Below, in pieces: positions 1 through 13,524 of a stretch of 64,000 nt of DNA. A program made the translations under genes and the position numbers. Source of the DNA: Aulostomus chinensis. Taxonomy: Eukaryota > Chordata > Actinopteri > Syngnathiformes > Aulostomidae. The stretch covers positions 4,043,001 to 4,107,000 of the forward strand of contig JBBMOA010000022.1 of assembly GCA_037954235.1 (NCBI GenBank), in the 5' to 3' direction. Each line of letters starts with the position of its first letter. The first letter of the stretch is position 1. The notes beneath the pieces are model-generated. The model searched no databases, was not told where the DNA came from, and saw nothing but the letters and a program-made list of their open reading frames with translations.

Positions 1-317
1 AGCTGCTGTTGTTGGTGTGACAGCAGTTCCTTCTCATTGCCCTCATGGCTAAACCACACCTGGTTCTCCAAAAGGGCCAAAACACAATTCTGAAGGCTGA
101 TTAGATGGTTCCTCTTATGAATCTGATGAAGTTGTGGAACCATCTGTTGAACAACGCTAGCTGTCGGCCAACAGGCTGATGGACCAGCACTGCTATCCCT
201 GGTGGTCAGACTCTGACATGGATGTAAAAGTTCCACTCCTCTTGCAAGTTCTCATCAAGAGTGGTCACTCTGTCTTTCCTTCTTTCTCTTTCTCTCTGAC
301 ATCCGCTGATATCCTAC
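1..317. other. pou2f2 intron 8, left-edge part
   Basis: No exon or other feature was recognised on either strand. A weak ORF from 179 on the plus strand runs antisense across exon 8 and is a shadow. The POU-domain exons expected next are not here. Confidence 0.6.
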
Positions 318-409
318 CTGTGCTTGGAGTCCCAGACGAGGCGGGGTTGTCAGTAGACCTCCTGGGCTTTGCTGAGGTAGCTGGATCAGATTTGGTGTTG
401 AGAGCAAAG
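318..409 (-). CDS. pou2f2: pou2f2 exon 8 (residues 253-283), last exon in the window
   Basis: This 92-nt exon encodes ALLSTPNLIQLPQQSPGG, then LLTTPPRLGLQAQ, matching recalled human LLPTPNLFQLPQQTQGALL. Acceptor is TTCTTTTTTAG and donor is CAG|GTAGGA. It enters in phase 1 and leaves in phase 0. The next exon, which should lead into the EEPSDLEELEQFA start of the POU-specific domain, is not found in bases 1-317. Reading through the donor would add a short Lys/Arg-rich tail before a stop, so intron retention would give a protein without a DNA-binding domain. Confidence 0.95.
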
Positions 410-3400
410 CTAAAAAAGAAAAGAAAAAAAAGAAAGATGAATCAACCAACAAAGCGATTTAACAAGGAACCAAAAAATGCTGCAGCAAGCAAACTAAAGG
501 CAGTGTTTCAGAGGATCACGAGTCTCCAACGTTGAGCTCACCTTGCTGTTGCTGCTGTGCCTGTGTGGGCTGTGACAGGAGGAACTGGGCAGGAGACTGG
601 AGAGGATGTCCCGGCATCAACACCAGCTGCTGGAGCTGCAGCAGCTGCTGGATGTCCTGCAACACAAACACACGATGACCCTCATTTATCAACTGAGCAT
701 AGACAGTGCTCATAACAACCTCAGACCTGATGTGAGATTTGATCAAAGCCGCCGCTTACGTCCCTACTGATAATTGCAGAGGCGTGCATGGGAAAGGATC
801 GAACGCTAACGTCCTGTCGTACATTCGTTAGATAAATGAGGGCCAAAAATACAGAGCAGCAACAAAAGATGTCACACAAAAAAAAACCATTGATATATTT
901 AGGAAAGAACAGTGTCAATGGTGCAAGTAAAAGAAAAAAAATGATCAAGTTAAGAAAAATTTTGCAAATAGGTGAAAAATGATTATCATGCCTCACCTGG
1001 GCAGTGAGCTGGATTGGCTGTGACAGAGCCAGCTGTGGTGGTGGAGGCGGGGCTTGGACCGTTTGCTCCTGCTTGTTTGGATGCTGCTGCTGAGATTGTG
1101 ATTGGTTCTGCTGCTGCTGGTTGGCCTGTTGCTGCGCGGCAGCGTGGGCAGCGTGAGCTGCATGGGCGGCGTTGGACTGTTGGACAGCAGCCGCCAACAG
1201 CTGAGCCTGAGCCTGTTGGAGGAGCAGCTGCTGCTGGGCTGGGAGGAGAGCGGCAAGCTGGGGGAGAGCAGGAGGAAGAGGAGGAGGACAATGGCAGGGA
1301 GGAGAAACCAGGACAGTGACGGGAAATCACAAAAAGATGAAAACATGCATAAAAGAGGGGATTGAAGCAAGAGGGAAAATGGAGGCATGAAGAAAGTGGG
1401 GAAAGACAATAAAGAGTCGTGTCAGTGAAGCGTTCCAGGAAGAGAGGAGCAGGTGAATCTGCTAGCGGACAGTTAAAGCATGCCAGAGCAAGACAAGCAA
1501 GAAAAGCCACCCACTTAAAGAACCTTCTGCTTAGGTATTTCACTCAACTGCAAATACTGCACGCTGGAATATTCTACAACTGATTTTGCAAGTACTCTCT
1601 CCTCCAGGACAGCCGTGTACTTTCACTCAATATCTCCCTCTACGTTATTGCCTGACATTAGTGGGAGGTTTACTCTACCAAGGCATGTTCACAACAAAGC
1701 CTGTTTGGTACTGTTGTTGTTTAATTCACAGACTATAACTGAGAATAATGAGGCTAAACGAATGGAAGGTAAAACTTCTATAGTTGTAAATGACATCACT
1801 GTGTTTACTGCAGGATAGAGCTTGTTTATGGAGCCACTGCAAATTTTAGTCATTGATATATAAATGTGTGTGTGTGTGTGCGTGCGTGCGTGTTTTCTCA
1901 CCCCAGCCAGCTGACTGCCGGCCAGCATCAGCTGTGTGTGGTGGTGTTGGGTCTGCTGCTGCTGAGACGGGGGTGCAGGCGGAACAGGAGGAACGGTGCT
2001 ATGGGTCATCTCAGAACTCTCCTCAGTCTTCACCTGACGAGGAAAAAAACAAAACATCAAGAAACATTCACAGAGTATCAAAGACAAACATATAAAGGTT
2101 CCAAGTGACTCAGCGGGTTCTCATCCCAGGTGGAAGCCTCCACTATACTTGGAAAAAAATCAGACTCCTGCAAGGAAATGTCTTCTCACTGACCCCAGAC
2201 TTAGAGAGATAAAAGTGACTCTGCCTTCATAGTTTCCGACCATGCGGTCCTCTCCAAAATGCTGCATGTCTTAGCCAGACAATAAAGGTAAACAAAGATC
2301 TAAATTACAGCTGCAGCACGGCGCTGGGACGGAGGCAGAAGGGGGAAGACAACAGACAGAACTATAATTTACTGTAATTTATTTTGAAAAAGATTGATTC
2401 CAGACAAACTGATGTTCCCAAGCAGGGGAGCCCAGTGTTTGTCTCTTGGCGGAAATCTGAAACTTCACGGAGGACAAAAGTCATGTTGTGTTTTTAAAAT
2501 GCAAAACGGCACATAAAGATCCTAAAACATTTACACGTAAAATGTTTAGGTGAAAATTAAATGGAAGGTACTTCCATCTTTCATCTGACCTAAAAAAAAA
2601 AAAAGCCAGTGTTATTAGGCCAAAAATAATCAATAACTGGGGAATTCTTCATATTTAATGAGCATTTTTACTCCAGAGAGGAAAAGCATAAAACATTGAT
2701 GTACAGTATGTCATTTGAAGGAATTTTTATCAAGTCACTTACTCTTCTTATTATTAACATTACTAAAACGCAGCTTTTGGCTGCCCTGTTCTCATGCTCC
2801 AGGTTACATGAGGGCAGAAATCAGAACATTCCCAAAAATTCAGAAGATGAGAACCTCTGGCGTAAATTGAGCAACAATCTGAGAGGAGATCATCAGATTT
2901 AGAGGAAAACAAACTGATAAGACTTCAAAATCACTGCAACCTCAAAGCACACGAAGGTTATGGCTCTCACGGGGTGACATTTTGGTGCAAGTCACAAAGT
3001 CGCAGCGTGCACGGCTGATTTTCAGACTGAGTTTTAAACTCTGAGTGGTCACTGTTGTGCCGTCATCAAGAGGACTGGCCTGCACAGACATTTGAGGAGG
3101 GTTGGCACCGGACTGAGCAAAGTCTGGTTTAATGGGTGGATGATGGAATTCCTTTGAAGAAGAAGAAGAAAGGCAAAGGTGAGAGGGAGTGGCCGCCCCG
3201 CCCCTCGTGACGCACAACTAATTGTCTGACAGAGTGGAGGAAAACTCAACCAGCTGCTCACTGTTCAGTGTGACAACAGATTTATTAGTCACTTGGCACA
3301 CGTGAACACATTAGATAATTCAGCCTTTATGTTGCATACAAAAGGTCTTGAAACGTGCACGTTGTCGAGGTGTAGTTCTGTGTCTTAGAAGGCTCGGGAA

Positions 3401-3950
3401 GAACTACAGATTCTCCAGTTGAAAAAACACAAACAAAACAAAACAAAACAAAACAAAAAATAAACATTCAATTTTGTGAGCGTCCGTGTCCTGCTGCTTA
3501 CCCCTGATTTACAGGTCCGAGTGTCCGCCAGGCACCTGGCCAGAGTCAATCCTCCTGATTTTCATGGTGTCAGAAACATTGCAAAGCTGCTGACCGCTGA
3601 CCTCAGGTCTGTCATTACCCATCAATCACCGCTGCGCTCTGCTGCATCTTTGTGTCGCTCACTCACTGTCACTTCATCCTTTCCTCTGTCTGACTGGGCT
3701 TTCAGGAAGAGTGGGCGTGCACACCTGATTTGCATGTTGAATGCCATTCTAGGCCACACCCACAACAAAGCCGATGCATGTTGTGTTCACGTGAGAACTT
3801 ACACCCACGCTTGTACCACACCCACCTTGACACATGTTCACACTCAGGCAGGTTGGAAGTTGGAATTTTCATTATCTTGGCAAAAGGGGTCATGTTTTCT
3901 GAGGTGTTTAGCCTGACAGACGACATTTATGAGAAGTTATGAGCTGTGAC

Positions 3951-3998
<48 letters not shown>

Positions 3999-4396
3999 AC
4001 TCACCTTGCCAGCCAGTGGTGGGGAGAGGCTGAAGGGGCTGGTTTTCATCGGCTGGACCTGCAGCACAGGTTGATAACGTCAGTGTTAGCGTCTGATGAG
4101 CGATTGGGACTAATGAGTACTACTATTATTACTGTCCATCGTTACAAGCTAGGAAGCTTTCAAGACATTAGCTGCTCATTTCCAATTTGTACAGAGATGT
4201 TTTCCCCACAACAATAACTTTATTGGTAGATTCTGGATTATAAATAACTTTGTGTAAAGTTCACAATGACGGATGGCTCTTCTGTTTTTATCATCATTAA
4301 TATGTTGCTCTCTAAGGTGATTGAACCCAAAACTTATTTGTTTTTCTTTAATCTTTTTATTTTTGTTTGTCTTCATTTTGTCCTTGTGTCATTTGG

Positions 4397-4433
<37 letters not shown>

Positions 4434-5146
4434 CATGCACACATCTCTCTGTATGTACCAGGGCTTGGAATTGCAATGTAACCTACTGCTAATTTCACAT
4501 TGTGGGAAGGCTCAAATCTTTCCTGCCAGTTTGCGATACATATTTTTTTAATCCTGCAGCCCTCTTATGGGTCTTTGTAACAGTGTGGTTTAAAAACGTG
4601 CCTCATTCAAGATAACCGAATGTCTGCATGAAACATAAAACAATGGACAAATATCAAATATAATTTCAGCATAATTTGTGTAACACTGAGTGATGAGTGT
4701 AAAAACCAACCTGGTCGTCAGGGCTGTTTCTGTCAGAGTCTGAAACACAAACAGGAGGTTAGGGGTGTGTGTGGGTGTGTGTGTGTGCGCACGCACAAGC
4801 CACATTTATATAAATATACAAGCAACATTAACCAGGAAAGAGGAGTGATGTCATGGTCAGATGAAGATGTGTAAACTAAATGAAGTTGTGACTGGTATGG
4901 CGTACCTGAGCTGTCTCCTGGATAGCCCGCCCCCGGCTTCTCCTCCTCCCCTGCTTTAGACATCCTGATATCTGCGAGGGAAACACACACACAAACACAC
5001 ATCAGAAAATACATGACGGTACATCAACCACAACCACAGAAGTCCATGGAGGCGAGGCGGAGCGCGAGGGGTTGAAATCCCCCCACTACCACTGTCCAAG
5101 GAGCCTCAAAACATTAGAGCGTAGGACTGTATGTTACTGATGAAAC

Positions 5147-5216
<70 letters not shown>

Positions 5217-6526
5217 GGTTTATTCAACATGGTTACCCTCTGCCTTTGGGAACATCACGCTGTTGTCATCTGACTCCCTGAAACTAATTTGGTTTTATTT
5301 GTCTTGACCAAGTAGTCTCACTCTCGCAGCACCAGAGCATTTTAATGAAACGTAGAGCAGGACAATCTTCAGCTTTCTTGTAAATGAAAGTAAAATTGCG
5401 TTAGTCGCTCAGCTGCGACACCAACTACTAACGCTGACTGGCTGATTAATAGATCTTTTTAAAGTATGATACTAATAGCAAAATGTTATAAAGGTACGAA
5501 AACCTAAGATGGTAATTGTATTTTTTTTGCTTTATCATCAACACACAAAATTCAATGTAGTTAAAATAACACAGGTTAACATGTATGGTAAAATTCAACA
5601 CATAACACTTTTACAACCAGAACTTGAATGCAAATCTAACATGTAGCACTGTCTTTGAATGGACTGAATTATTACAATATCAATTCCATTTTATATGGAA
5701 ACACTACAAGAATTTTTACAAAAAAATGTAGGTTTGTTAAGTCTTGCTGCATGCAGAGGTGAGGGTGGGAGAATGCAGACGACCACTGCAATTCTGTAAC
5801 TGTAACAACTGTTTTCGTTTTTGTAAACTCACCTGCCTCCCAAGGAGCACCTGTCAGAGCAGGACTTGGACTACAAGGATATTAATTAGCTCATAAACGA
5901 CTGCTCTTAAAAAGAAACTAACAAATATAACGTCAATCATCTGTCAGCACATTGATCACAAGCTAATCAGCACCTTTGCCGGCCTGCTGCTTGTTTCTTT
6001 CACCATTTAAAATGAACAAATACGGATAAACATACTGACGATGAGGTTCAGGCCCTCCCTCTCTGTCACAGCCACTGAACTCAGTCAGCCTCACTAGTTT
6101 GCAGGTCAAGTGTGCTGAGGTTCACAACAGGGAAATAACATTTACTCTTGTTTATTGGAAAGAATGTTCATTTGCACTAGAGGACATTTTTAGCCCTAAA
6201 TTTAGTCTCTCAGACAGGAAGTAAGGCCTGATGACATGTGATTGTGTTCCACTTTTAAGACTCCATCACTGAGGCTGGCAAAGAGTTGAATGTTGCAAGA
6301 GGTACACAGTAGATGTCGGGAGCAAGGGGTTAAAAAATACCCATCAGGCTTTGCTTCCTGTCTGCCAGACAGAATTCAGGGTTGGAAAAAAATTTGTATC
6401 TTGTGTAACAACAAATTCATGTGTAAGAACATTCATGCTGCGCTGCTGCATCTTTAAAACCATGTATGCATGGATGTAATAATATTGCAACAGTCAGAGA
6501 CTGCTGATGAAACCCTTTGAAAGGGA

Positions 6527-6588
<62 letters not shown>

Positions 6589-7335
6589 CATCAAAAAACA
6601 CATGACTGTCAAAGCTAAAACCAAAGATCTTCTTCTTCTTCTTTCCTGAAAAGTTGTTTTTGAGGCTACGGTACTGTTTTTTTAAATGACACAAGACTTA
6701 CAGATAATTTCATCCTCTTTTCATTAAATACGATATGCACAAACAAGCTGTCAGAGAGAAAACTGCCTCCACCAAGTGCTCGCCTGCGCGCACGCACACA
6801 CAGACACACGCACACACACTGATTTAGCTCTTTAGATGTAAACTTTATTGACCCAAGATGTGAAAATGGGATTAAGCTTTTCCTGGCAGATCTAATCCTG
6901 ACTACCTCATTCTGTCTGTGGCGACTTCTGGGACGGCAGAGGTAATTGGTCCGGGAAGGACGCCGCTAGAGGAACTGCTTACCTGTGCACCAGACATTGC
7001 TCAGCACCCCAGCCACCATCTTGGAAGACAGAAACATGCCCCCGCCTTCCCTGAACTCTCTTTACCGTCTGTCTGGCTTCTGCTGGTATTACTCATTTTC
7101 CCTCTTCAGCTACAGACTTTAGTGACAGCCGGCCAGCATGAAACGCGACACAGATACAGATGCAGCAAAAATCCTCTGCGGTTTTGTCTCACATGATCTG
7201 GTTCATGTGTCTGACAGGAGGCCGGAACTGAGATAAAAATCAAAGTGCACCTGATAAACACCACGGTGAACATCCTCGGCCCTCTTCCTCCCTATTATAG
7301 GTGTAACTATGGCTTCTTTCCTGCTGTCTCACTGT

Positions 7336-7383
<48 letters not shown>

Positions 7384-9359
7384 AAGCCTGTGCTTTCTTA
7401 GCTCGAGAGACATGAAAGAATGAATACTTGAGAACAACACACATATAGGCTGGATTTGGAATGTGTGTGTGTGTTGTGATGAGAGGAATTGGGAAGAAAG
7501 GAGAAACAGATGTCAGGGTATTTTCAGCAGATACACAGGACTTAACGGCGAATGGGTGGGAAGTGCAGAAGGAAAAGCGGAAAGAATGGAAAAAAGAAAG
7601 ATGAGAAACTAAAAACTGTTAAATGGACGACAGATTTCTATCCCACTTCTACTTGGATTTGACTAAATTCTCATTTTAATTTCTATGTTAATGCACCAAC
7701 GTTAGACTAGAGTGACAGCAGTGCTCATGTCAGTGAGAGTTTACAAGAAGCTGGGATTGTTTATTTTACTGTCTATTTTCATTCCATCATGCAGCAAATC
7801 AACAGAACTGTATTATATACTTCACTCTGCTCAAGCACAGATTAATCTTACTGATATACAAGATTCTCCCAAGCCCGTTTGCTTTGAGCTGCAGTTGTAT
7901 GAAGTAGCCAGAGGGTGGCAGCACCCTCCTGGAAAAGCTGAGCGGCAGCACTGTCAGTGTACGTGCTGCTGTGGAGAGAGGAGTTGAGATCTGACAAGAA
8001 AATGTGCATTAACGAGAAAAATACTTACAAAGATGTAAATACTGCGTGTGTGAATCATATCTGATCAAGAGAATAAATGAAGGGTCTTGATTTACATGTG
8101 ATCTAGGCTGAAATATGCCTAAAGATGGTGTTCTGAACACCGATACATCTTAAAAACATACTTTAATATTCTTCAACAAACCTTCTCTGACCCAATCAGA
8201 TGCTGGTGTTTTAGGAACATTTATGAACATTATTCCCCCCCCAAAAAAATCAGTTTACTAATGGCTCCTAAATCTTAAAACTGTAAAATATCCTGATTCT
8301 TTTACACACCTTTGACAGGGGTTTTTGATATTTGAGTGCTGATTGCTACAAGATGAGCTGATGAGTGGATTTTGGCCATTTTTGATCCCTTATATTGGGC
8401 ACTGCATCAGCCTGAAAACCCCAGTGTCCGCGTCCGTAATATTCAGAGGACCGGTGTCAATCCTTCAGGATGAGAAAGTTTATTCTTGCGTCTGTTGCAC
8501 ATCTTTGTTACAAGTATTTATGAACAACATTCCAGGGATTATTGTGAGAAAAACAAACACACACAAAACAAAACATATAATCAGCCAGGTCCGACAATAT
8601 GTAGTAAATTACTACCATGCTTACAACTGCAGTACCAACACTGACGCTGATCCAACGCACACATTTTACCATCACCTTCTAATTCTGCTATTACAGCTTC
8701 CTTTACTAGTACTAATAGAGCTAATTCTACGATGGTTACTACACCCAGTTCTGCTATTACCACCCCCACCCACCCACCCACCCACTCCAGACTATCACTA
8801 CTGTAAAAAACACAAACATGCTGGATCCATTTCACTGAAACATGCTTTTAGATGTGATACACTTCAAACACATACATGTTGTTACTCCGGGCTCTCGGCA
8901 CATGAAGAGAAGGACCCCATAAAATCACTTTATCATCCCAGCCCACCATCTCTCCCTCCCCGTAATGTCCCAACTGCCCCTAACCCCTCTAGCCATGAGC
9001 CCTTTTAATGTCCACCCCCCCCATGTAACCATCCCCTCCATCTCACGTATACTAACACACCCCACACCCCTAAACCGTGACACACACGTCCGCTTGCACT
9101 CTGATCAGGATTTAGACCGAACCGTTCTGCTCTTATAAATCTCTGAACCTCCTCCCTCACTGGGATTGGCTTCGTTTTTCTTTTTAATTTTAGGGACAAA
9201 AGCAATTTTAGTGAAAAATTTCACTCCAAATGACACTGACCACCGCCATCTCCTCCACGGCGGCCGTCCGACTGCCCCGGGGCAGCTGTTGGGATGCACG
9301 GCAGAGCTCCCCTTCCTCACCCATCCTATCAACGCTAATAGCAGGGGAGAGGAGGGAGG

Positions 9360-9410
<51 letters not shown>

Positions 9411-9481
9411 AGAGCAAGAAAGAGTAGGAGGCCACTGGGCAGATGATGTATCTGTCTTCTGGGGTTGACATGGCTGGCCTG

Positions 9482-9517
<36 letters not shown>

Positions 9518-12500
9518 GGTGAAAAGAGGGGGGTGCAGGGTCACCGTCAGGGAATTAGAAAAGGGGGAATGAGTGTAAGAGAGAGGGGGAAGAAGGGGGG
9601 ATAGGATGGCTGGAGGGGTCCTAAACTCACCTCCTCCTGCTTTTTTTTCGCCCACCCACCCCGCCTTGGTTACGCCTGTCAGGGGCCAGTGACAGACGGC
9701 GCGTGGGTTTATGTGTGTGCGCGTGTGTGTTTGTGTGTGTGTGTGTTTGAGGGGGGGGGGGTTGCTGGCAGTGTTTGGCGTGTGGATGTCAAGAGGTCAC
9801 GCACATGGTCTTGGCCATCTCGCGCCTCGCGGTAACACACAAACACACACACACACGCACGCACACACACGACGTCAGCCAGGAAACGGCTGCTGGGTTA
9901 AATGATTCAGATTTTATTTGATGACATCACTGGTTTTGCAGACAAACTTTGTTTTTAAAAAGCTGAAATATGCCAGTGTGTAAAAAGAGAGTTGGCATTC
10001 TTTTGACGGAGAAAAAAAAGAAAGGATTCTGCAGTTTCAATAAAATAAAGTTACAGTTCAAATAAAATAGATGTTAAATAAAAAAAATCATCCAATAAGA
10101 AGAAAAAATGATGAGTAAGAAGTCCTGTTATTTTTTTTTTTTAGCTTCAATTGATGTCTATTATTTAAGAAGTAAAAAAACATTTGATTTATATATGAAT
10201 TTTTAGAAATGAGTTATAATGATGAATAAAAAAACTGTATTGCTGTTCACGCGTAACCAAATATCTTTTGCCATTGGCTGAAATTCAACATCTTAGCAAA
10301 GAAAAAGCAACAGATCCTGATATCTAACGGTCTGGAACCATCAAATGTTTAAGACTGAAACATTAATTCATTATGACAATAATAATTATCTTTTGGATGA
10401 GTACTTGAGTACTTGTTGCAGCTCTAACATTTTTTGCTGTATCTCTTGTGATTTTATTTATTATATTTACCAGGGTTCACAACTTTTTAGGTATCTATGT
10501 TATGTACACTATGTCAGGGACAGGGTTTTTTAAGAGCCATCATCTCCTGATTCCTGGAGATTTCTCGATCAACGGAGGAGCTTGGTTAGCTGCTGCTAGC
10601 TAAGCGTCACTACAGCAGAAGCGTGACCTGACTCAACTCAGGCCCAGCAAGACTTGCAGTGGGTACTGGGGTGCATCCCTGGGCCACATTCCCATATAGA
10701 ATAAGTATTTCTAGAGGATTGGGGGACACAATACTGTCAAAACACTGCGAAAAATGGAGGAACTGACAGTACTCCTACAGGTTTGCAAAGTGCACCTCAG
10801 CTAGCTGGATAGCTCCAGTTAGCTCCAGTATGCTAGTTTGTGTTCAGTTCTTCTTTCAACTAGCATCGCTCCTCCTTCACGTTGTCCCTCACCTTCCACC
10901 TCTCTACTCCTGCTCCACTCCTTGATTTCTTCTCCTGCTTCTTCTTCTCCCTCACCGCTTATAGGACCATTTCAATGGAACCTCCCGCTACCCCCCCCCC
11001 CCACATCCAAACCCCTCTACCCATTCTCCATCCCCTCTCCACCACCACCACTTCCCACTCTCAGTCAAAACTAATAGCTAACATCCACTTCCTCTCAGCT
11101 TGCTCCCCCTCCACATCTTCCCTGCTTTATCTCTCCTTCTCTGAGTTGGCTTCTGGCACACTTGAATGCCCTAAAATTAAAATCTTAGCAGGCTAGCTTA
11201 GCAGAGACCAGATCAGATCTCTTCTGATACAGAATTATGACATTGTGCCTCAAACGTTTGATGCGAGCATTCAAGTAAATGTTCTGAGGCGTATCTGTAT
11301 TTTAGTTTAAGTACAAAGCTCCCAGCAATGGTATGGATCCTGTTCCGGATCGGTGACCTGGAACAGAAGTTTAGTAGTTGGGGAGAAAGTTCATGAACTG
11401 GTTTTCATGATACGATGGTAATATTCCACAGCTCTGCATCCTCCATGACTGCCCTCTGTATTTTCTAGTTCTACGTATGTTGATAACTTTATCACTGCTA
11501 GTCTTGAAACTTTAGTGTTTATGCAGTTTTGTTTTGTATCTTCAAGTAGTCCAACCTCTCCAGCGCAATGACCAGGCCTTTTCTCCTTCATATGTTTGTA
11601 TGTAATAAACTACCAAACTAAACTTTACACACAGTCTTCCCTTCCATCTTGTTTTACTCTGTCAGAATTTCTCATCTCCCAAAAGAGACTTTTAACATCT
11701 TCCTCCTATTAGACTTCTTTACATACGGTCATCTTTTTACTTTGCAGCATCAAACTCAAGACGTCAACTACGAGTCCTCATTTCTATCACAGATAAATGC
11801 TTGTTTCCTGACTAAAACTATCCCCATCTCTCCCGTGCTTTCCCCTCATCCCTCCATTCCTGCCACACTCCTGCTTCTATCCCTCTGTCTCTCTTGCTGG
11901 TCAGCTGCAGCGGTCATGGCACCACTGGACAGCGCTCTGCTAGCACAGGACACACAGACTCGTTGCCAGGCAACAGCAATGAAAGATTACTGAGTGTGTG
12001 TGTGTGTGTGTGTGTTAGCATGTCTGCTGTTCACATGTTTGTGTGTACCTGTGAGGGTGTTAATCATTAAGAATAAACATGTTTCCACGTCTGTAGCCGG
12101 GGCTTTGGTGTGAGGCAAACAAAGTGCTGCATGCTAATGTCTCCGCTCATGTTTACACTTTAACAACCAGTGTAAAACCATTCCTCTTCTTTTCTCCGTG
12201 TCATTGTTGACAAGAAAGAGAGGAAAAACAGAATGAAATTATATTTGAGGCAACGGCTCATACAGTTTTTACAGGTTGCAAAGCTCGGAAGACTTGCGAT
12301 TTTCTTCTAAGAGTATTTAAATTCGAGTAGCTTTTCTAGCACGTTGGACAAGACTCTCGCTCGGAAGTACGACTTGTTTTACGGATCAGAGCAGCGTTCC
12401 CGGGAGTGGGTGACTAACACTGTGTGTAGAAGCTGATTTGCTGATGATTTGTGTAGGTGACTGTTTGTTGTTGAGTTTATACACAACTGAAAAAAAAAAA

Positions 12501-13479
12501 AATACAGCGCACACATGTAGAATGCGTATGAGTGTATTTGTGTGTGTGTGCGTGTATGTGTAAATGCATGTGTGTCCGAAGGCGCATGTGAACGTGCACG
12601 AGCACAAGCGCTTTCCCAATATGTCTCTAGAGTGTTTATTATATCCGATACAGTACCTCTTTCTCGCACCACATATTTCTGTGCCGATCGATTCCTCTGA
12701 CTCCCGACAAGACAATAATCGCACCGCCCTCCCTCTCTCCTTCTCTCCACCATTATTACTGCCCTCCCCGAGGAGCTCAAAGCAGGGATGGAAGGATGGA
12801 AACAAACGAAGGGAGGACAAGGAGAAGGAGGAAATGGCCTCAGTGTGTTACTTCCTTTTCCAGAATCCCTGCGTTGGGGGCGTGAAGACGGAGGGATGAA
12901 ATGGTAAGGAGGATGCCGGGAGACCAGAGGAATATGCTGAAAATTTGGTGAATTTTGGTAGGAGACGGGGAGAGAGACAACAATGGAAGTAAAGAGACAA
13001 AAAAAACAAAACCAACAACAACAACAACAAAAAACAGTGTTTAGAAGGTGAGAAAGGTGAGGATGTTGCCGGGACAGTCGGAAAGACAAATAAGAGGAGG
13101 AAGCAACAACAAATGAGACGAAATAATGACATACAGGCAACAAAAAATTTGGAATCTGCAGATAATGACAGAAAAATAACGAGATGTGCCAGAAAAGAGA
13201 ATTAGGAGGAGAAAAAAAAGGCAGCTGCAGACTGAAAGAGTGAGTGAATAGATGATGGAGAGAGAGAAGGAGAGAGAGAGAGAGAGAGAGAAAGAAATAG
13301 CTGCTCAAAAATTTAGGTGAAACAACAAAGAATAAATGTGGTAAAAAACAAAAAATAGAAGGAAAATTTATGGAGGAGAGTCGACTGCAGTGAGACAGAA
13401 CGTCCTCACAGGAAATAGCAGGCAGGAAGAGAGTGTGACAATTGGACTAACAAAGACACACAGCCTCGGCTTGATGGTC

Positions 13480-13524
<45 letters not shown>

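Noticed and set aside
986..1543. 185- and 138-codon minus-strand ORFs around exon 6
   Set aside because: These are out-of-frame shadows of exon 6 plus intron 5. The POU2F1-like frame is the third one.
2942..3217. Possible extra pou2f2 exon in intron 4
   Set aside because: An acceptor-like stretch and QSGANPPQMSVQ peptide are visible, but there is no similarity to Oct proteins and no clear donor.
8343..9008. 221-codon plus-strand ORF
   Set aside because: No recognisable domain. The C-terminal part is a CACC/CCC-rich composition artefact and there is no splice or promoter context.
12379..13308. Longest ORF of the window, 309 codons on the minus strand
   Set aside because: It is low-complexity Leu/Ser/Phe/Cys sequence produced by a purine-rich plus strand and microsatellites, with no domain or splice pattern.
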